NCBI GenBank assembly: GCA_021798235.1
Contig: JAJZMO010000252.1
Span: 1 to 8,352, forward strand
Reading direction: 5' to 3'
DNA: 8,352 bases
DNA from: Acidobacteriota bacterium
Lineage (GTDB): Bacteria; Acidobacteriota; Terriglobia; Terriglobales; Acidobacteriaceae
Each line of letters begins with the position of its first letter. Within the stretch, counting starts at the first letter, position 1. A program made the translations under genes and the position numbers. Positions 5,506 through 8,352 of the stretch are shown piece after piece. The notes beneath the pieces are model-generated. The model made no database searches. It had not been told where the DNA came from and saw nothing but the letters and a program-made list of their open reading frames with translations.

Positions 5506-8209
5506 ACTCGCTGGCAGACGCGCGCAGGTATTTTCCATCCAGATAGAACGTGGTGAGACCGTTGAGGTCCGTGCGGTAGGTGAGCACGTGCGCGTGGCCC
5601 AGTTCGTCGAGGACAGGCAAGGTGGGATGGCCGTATAGGTTGCGCGCGCCGACAGAGATGGCTGCGTATTGCGGATGGACCGCCGCCAGGAACGCGGGCG
5701 TGGTAGATGTGCGGCTGCCGTGATGGCCGACCTTTAAGAAATTGGAACGCAGCCCGCCCTCGGCAATCATGCGGCGCTCGCTGGAGGCTTCCGCATCGCC
5801 TTCGAGCAATGCTGTTGTGCCTTTGTAGCGCAGCTGCAAGACGAGCGAGCTGTCGTTAGTGTTCTTCGCCGTAGGAACGAAGTCGGCCGGCGGGGCGAGA
5901 ACGCGGACATGGACGTTCCCGAAATCGAATTGATCGCCGGCCAAGTGCTGGCGGATGCTGACGTGCATGCGGCGTGCTTCGCGGAGCAATGCGTCGTAGG
6001 TGTACGTGGGATGGTTCTTGCCGATCCAGAGCTGATTGGGATGGAAATTGGCGATAACGTCGGCCATGCCTCCAATGTGGTCAACATCGGTGTGTGTGAC
6101 AGCGACAGCGTCAAGGCGGCGGATGCCAAGAGACCACAAAACGGGAGAGACGACATCCTCCCCCATATTGAAATGCGTTTCTGGGGATTTGCTTTCGAGG
6201 CCTCCGGCGTCGATGAGGAGGGTTTTGCCGCCGGGAGTGATGACGAGGAGTGAGTCGCCCTGGCCGACGTCGATGACAGCGATCTCGCATGCGTGAGGAT
6301 CGTGATTCATGGGGCGCGGCCACAGGAGCACAAGGACGCTGAGCCCCAGGCAGAGGGTGCCGAGCACAAGGCTATAGCGGCGCGAGCGCAGCATGACCAT
6401 CGTGAGCGCCAACAGCAGCAGACAGCCGATGATTTGCACGGGAAGTGGATCTGGAACGCGCCAGTTGCCAATGGGCCCACGGCCAAAGAACCGAATGAAG
6501 TACGAGACAACATGCAACAGGAATGCCGTCGCGGCGATGGGGATGACGGCCAGCGCAGGCAACAGCAGCACGGACAGCAGCGACGCGATCGCCAGCGGCA
6601 AGAGGATTCCGATCAGAGGAACGATGAAGAGGTTGAGCGGCAACCCGGCGATGGTGATGCGGTGGAAGGAAACGGCCATGGGCAGGGTCATGGCGGCTTC
6701 AATGGTAACTGTTACAGTCACAAGCTCGAGCAGGCCGAGGGCGATTCGCAAGGACCAGGGGACGAGGATGTTGGCCGCGCGTTTTCCGATGAGCGGCTTC
6801 ACGCTGCGGATGACCAGGCGCAGCGTGACACGAAACTGGGCAAGTTCTGGCGGCAGGGCCGGATCGAGTTGAATCAGGTTGAGGCGCCGCAGTGCGGAAA
6901 GGTAAGGCCCGAAGCTGCGCTCGATGATGGGAAGCGCAATACCGGCGACGGCGAGAACGGCGAGCAGCGTCATCTGGAAGCCGGTATCCATGAGCGCCTC
7001 AGGCTGGATGGCGAGAATGACTAGCGCGGCAACGCCGATGGCGTTCATGCGCTGCTTTTCGCGGAAGATGAGGCGCACGAGCAGGTAGAGAGAGACCATC
7101 CAGAGCGACCGCTGGACCGGTTGGCCCCACCCGGTGAATACCGCATAGCCAGAGGCGAGTGCGATGGTGATCGCGGTTGCCCAGAAGCGGTTGAGGCGCA
7201 GGCGGCGGGAGATCCAGAAGATGAGGCCGGAGAAGATGGCGAGATGGAGTCCAGAGACGACGAGGAGGTGGAAAGAGCCTGTCCGTTCAAAGCCGGTGCG
7301 CGTAGGGCCGGTAAGGTAAGTGCGGTCGCCGGTGACCATGGCTGTCAGCATGGAAGCGTCTTTGCGTGAGAGGCGGAGTAATGGAGGAAGGGAGAGATTG
7401 TGCGGATTTTCAGCAAAGTTCATCAGGCGCTCGCCTGCGGACTGTTGCCACGAGTGAATGCGACAGAGAGCCGTGTCGCGCCAACTCATATCTCTTCCGG
7501 GAAGGATGGTGAATTGCGCGGCGCGGGTGCTGGCCTCTGCGCCGATGCCTTGCTGGCGCATGTAGGCGGCATCGCTCCACACGCCGGGGTCTCGATATTC
7601 CTCGGGCATATGGAGATTGCCGCTCCATTCAAGGTTCTCGCCGCAGTGAACAGCGCGAAAGGGAGCGTGGAGCGGCGCATAGACGCCGAGACGAAGGCCG
7701 ACGGTGGCAGGCAGCGCGACTCCATTAATATGTAACTGTTTCAGTTCAATATATTGGCTGTGCTCCTGTGTTGGCTTCCATTGGTAGAAGGCCTTGAATT
7801 CGGAAAAGCGCACGGCTCCAGCGGAGACGACGACGCCCTCGATGCGGTCTTTGCCTGCGGGCTTGCGTCCTACTCGGTTCTGGTTACTGTATTCCACGAG
7901 CAGGGCGGGGTTTTCCGCCTGCGGCCAGACAACGAGCTCCGCGCACCAGGCGCCCGCGAGCGCAAATAAGAGGAATGCCGTGATGAGCGCAAGGCGGAAG
8001 GAAATACGGGAAGCAGCCAAGGCGGCGACAGCCATCGCAACGGCGGCGATGAGAAGGAGCACGGGCTGGCGCCAGAAAAAAGTCGCAGAGAGAATGCCTG
8101 CGGCGAAGCCGGCAGCAGCAAGCAGCATCGGCGCCAATAGGGTGCCGGGCGGGGAAATGCGGCGATGAACTGGAGGGCCAAAGTCGCCGGTTTCAGTGAG
8201 ATCTGGCAC
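5504..8209 (-). CDS. comEC: ComEC/Rec2 family DNA uptake channel protein
   Basis: Inner-membrane channel that takes up single-stranded DNA in natural transformation (901 residues). Layout: three N-terminal helices (about 25-92); a soluble OB-like region (about 100-235) with the conserved YRDPGVW-x-AAYMRQQGIGA stretch (205-224); the competence domain with many helices (about 313-600) starting at GSFHLLVVSGLHLAIFSG (311-328, His314 and His322); and a C-terminal metallo-beta-lactamase domain (about 640-895). The last has DVGQGDS (647-653), THTDVDHIGG (705-714, the His-x-Asp-x-Asp-His metal motif), LEGDAE (802-807), KVGHHGS (826-832) and YGHP (859-862). All metal ligands expected of ComEC proteins are present, so the nuclease-like domain looks intact. 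It is longer than the ~750-800 residues of well-known ComEC proteins. The start is GTG at 8209: an in-frame TAG lies 18 bases upstream (8228-8230), and GGAGG precedes it by 11 bases. It follows the RNA methyltransferase gene by 56 bases with no promoter I can recognise, so co-transcription is plausible. Confidence 0.95.
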   Translation of the reverse strand: MPDLTETGDFGPPVHRRISPPGTLLAPMLLAAAGFAAGILSATFFWRQPVLLLIAAVAMAVAALAASRISFRLALITAFLLFALAGAWCAELVVWPQAENPALLVEYSNQNRVGRKPAGKDRIEGVVVSAGAVRFSEFKAFYQWKPTQEHSQYIELKQLHINGVALPATVGLRLGVYAPLHAPFRAVHCGENLEWSGNLHMPEEYRDPGVWSDAAYMRQQGIGAEASTRAAQFTILPGRDMSWRDTALCRIHSWQQSAGERLMNFAENPHNLSLPPLLRLSRKDASMLTAMVTGDRTYLTGPTRTGFERTGSFHLLVVSGLHLAIFSGLIFWISRRLRLNRFWATAITIALASGYAVFTGWGQPVQRSLWMVSLYLLVRLIFREKQRMNAIGVAALVILAIQPEALMDTGFQMTLLAVLAVAGIALPIIERSFGPYLSALRRLNLIQLDPALPPELAQFRVTLRLVIRSVKPLIGKRAANILVPWSLRIALGLLELVTVTVTIEAAMTLPMAVSFHRITIAGLPLNLFIVPLIGILLPLAIASLLSVLLLPALAVIPIAATAFLLHVVSYFIRFFGRGPIGNWRVPDPLPVQIIGCLLLLALTMVMLRSRRYSLVLGTLCLGLSVLVLLWPRPMNHDPHACEIAVIDVGQGDSLLVITPGGKTLLIDAGGLESKSPETHFNMGEDVVSPVLWSLGIRRLDAVAVTHTDVDHIGGMADVIANFHPNQLWIGKNHPTYTYDALLREARRMHVSIRQHLAGDQFDFGNVHVRVLAPPADFVPTAKNTNDSSLVLQLRYKGTTALLEGDAEASSERRMIAEGGLRSNFLKVGHHGSRTSTTPAFLAAVHPQYAAISVGARNLYGHPTLPVLDELGHAHVLTYRTDLNGLTTFYLDGKYLRASASE

Positions 8210-8220
8210 TGCTGAATTTG

Positions 8221-8225
8221 CCTCC
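8221..8225 (-). promoter_or_regulatory. Ribosome binding site of comEC (decides a GTG start)
   Basis: On the minus strand GGAGG is followed by 11 bases (CAAATTCAGCA) and GTG. An in-frame TAG just upstream means no earlier start is possible, so this strong Shine-Dalgarno core supports GTG at 8209. Four of its five bases lie in the right arm of a hairpin (8222-8249). Confidence 0.65.
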
Positions 8226-8249
8226 GGCTAGCTTCGAGCACTGCCGGAG
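8222..8249 (-). promoter_or_regulatory. GC-rich hairpin in the comEC leader that covers the ribosome site
   Basis: The minus strand carries CTCCGGC (8249-8243), a 14-base loop and GCCGGAG (8228-8222): a perfect 7-bp stem, with a small GCT/AGC inner stem in the loop. The right arm contains the GGAG of the comEC Shine-Dalgarno site and the left arm its complement CTCC. In RNA the fold would hide the ribosome site. A second, mutually exclusive 7-bp pairing is possible: TCCGGCT (8256-8250) with AGCCGGA (8229-8223). No U-run follows, so it does not look like a standard terminator for the upstream gene. Function is inferred only. Confidence 0.5.
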
Positions 8250-8265
8250 AGCCGGAACAGAGGCG

Positions 8266-8352
8266 CTAGGCGAGCGACAGGTGCGCGATTGTTTCCAGAT
8301 GAAACGTCTGCGGAAACAGGTCGATGAGCTGCAGTTTCCGCAGGCGGTAACC
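8266..8352 (-). CDS. TrmA/RlmD-family uracil-C5 RNA methyltransferase, C-terminal end (partial)
   Basis: The last 28 codons and TAG stop of a gene that starts beyond the right edge. The peptide runs GYRLRKLQLIDLFPQTFHLE and then TIAHLSLA. The Asp-x-Phe-Pro-x-Thr-x-His-x-Glu signature is the hallmark end of the TrmA/RumA family of SAM-dependent RNA (uracil-C5) methyltransferases. The glutamate of the His-Leu-Glu triplet (codon at 8293-8295) aligns with the general base of E. coli RlmD (Glu424), nine residues before that protein's end, as here. The catalytic cysteine and SAM site lie outside the window. Whether the substrate is 23S rRNA or tRNA cannot be told from the end. It is followed after 56 bases by comEC on the same strand. 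Confidence 0.75.
   Translation of the reverse strand, partial: GYRLRKLQLIDLFPQTFHLETIAHLSLA

Noticed and set aside
6293..7024. Long open frame (243 codons) on the + strand opposite comEC
   Set aside because: Its protein is extremely rich in Arg, Gln, Asp and Gly with no fold or motif. It is the antisense shadow of a G+C-rich membrane-protein gene whose own frame has full family motifs.
7870..8241. 123-codon minus-strand frame with an ATG upstream of the comEC start
   Set aside because: It overlaps comEC in another frame and its protein shows no family features; the comEC frame has an in-frame stop at 8228-8230, so the two are not one gene.

Overview
The window is G+C-rich bacterial chromosome, almost fully coding, in two blocks that face each other. 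The best guess for the source is an Acidobacteriota (Terriglobia-like) bacterium. This rests on a complex I locus ending in L-M-M-N, the style of the ComEC, and the neighbouring HXXEE gene. It is inference from recall, not a database match. No RNA genes, insertion sequences, CRISPR arrays or phage genes are visible.

Block 1 (1-4866, + strand) is the 3' end of a nuo operon for respiratory complex I (NADH:quinone oxidoreductase). It holds the last 40 codons of nuoL, a first nuoM-type gene, a second and clearly different nuoM-type gene, and nuoN. Each junction overlaps by 1 or 4 bases (ATGA, TGATG, ATGA), so the four cistrons are probably translationally coupled and made in step. All encode antiporter-like membrane subunits that move protons in the membrane arm. 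The extra M subunit fits the known but unusual '2M' architecture of complex I, which is thought to have a longer membrane arm and a different proton/electron ratio. The first M subunit keeps all four key charged residues. The second has Leu-Ala-Gly where the family has Lys-x-Pro in TM7, and it carries a new Lys in TM5, so its proton path may be rewired or idle.

Block 2 (4811-8352, - strand, read right to left) starts with the last 28 codons of a TrmA/RlmD-type 23S rRNA/tRNA uracil-C5 methyltransferase. Next is a full-length comEC (DNA uptake channel with an intact metallo-beta-lactamase domain), then a small HXXEE-family membrane protein of unknown role. The comEC leader contains a GC-rich hairpin that covers its own Shine-Dalgarno sequence.

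The two blocks meet tail to tail. The HXXEE gene runs 56 bases into the 3' end of nuoN on the opposite strand, leaving no room for an ordinary intergenic terminator. There is no stretch over 300 bases without a gene. I did not find a clearly new system. The most interesting signal is the divergent second NuoM.
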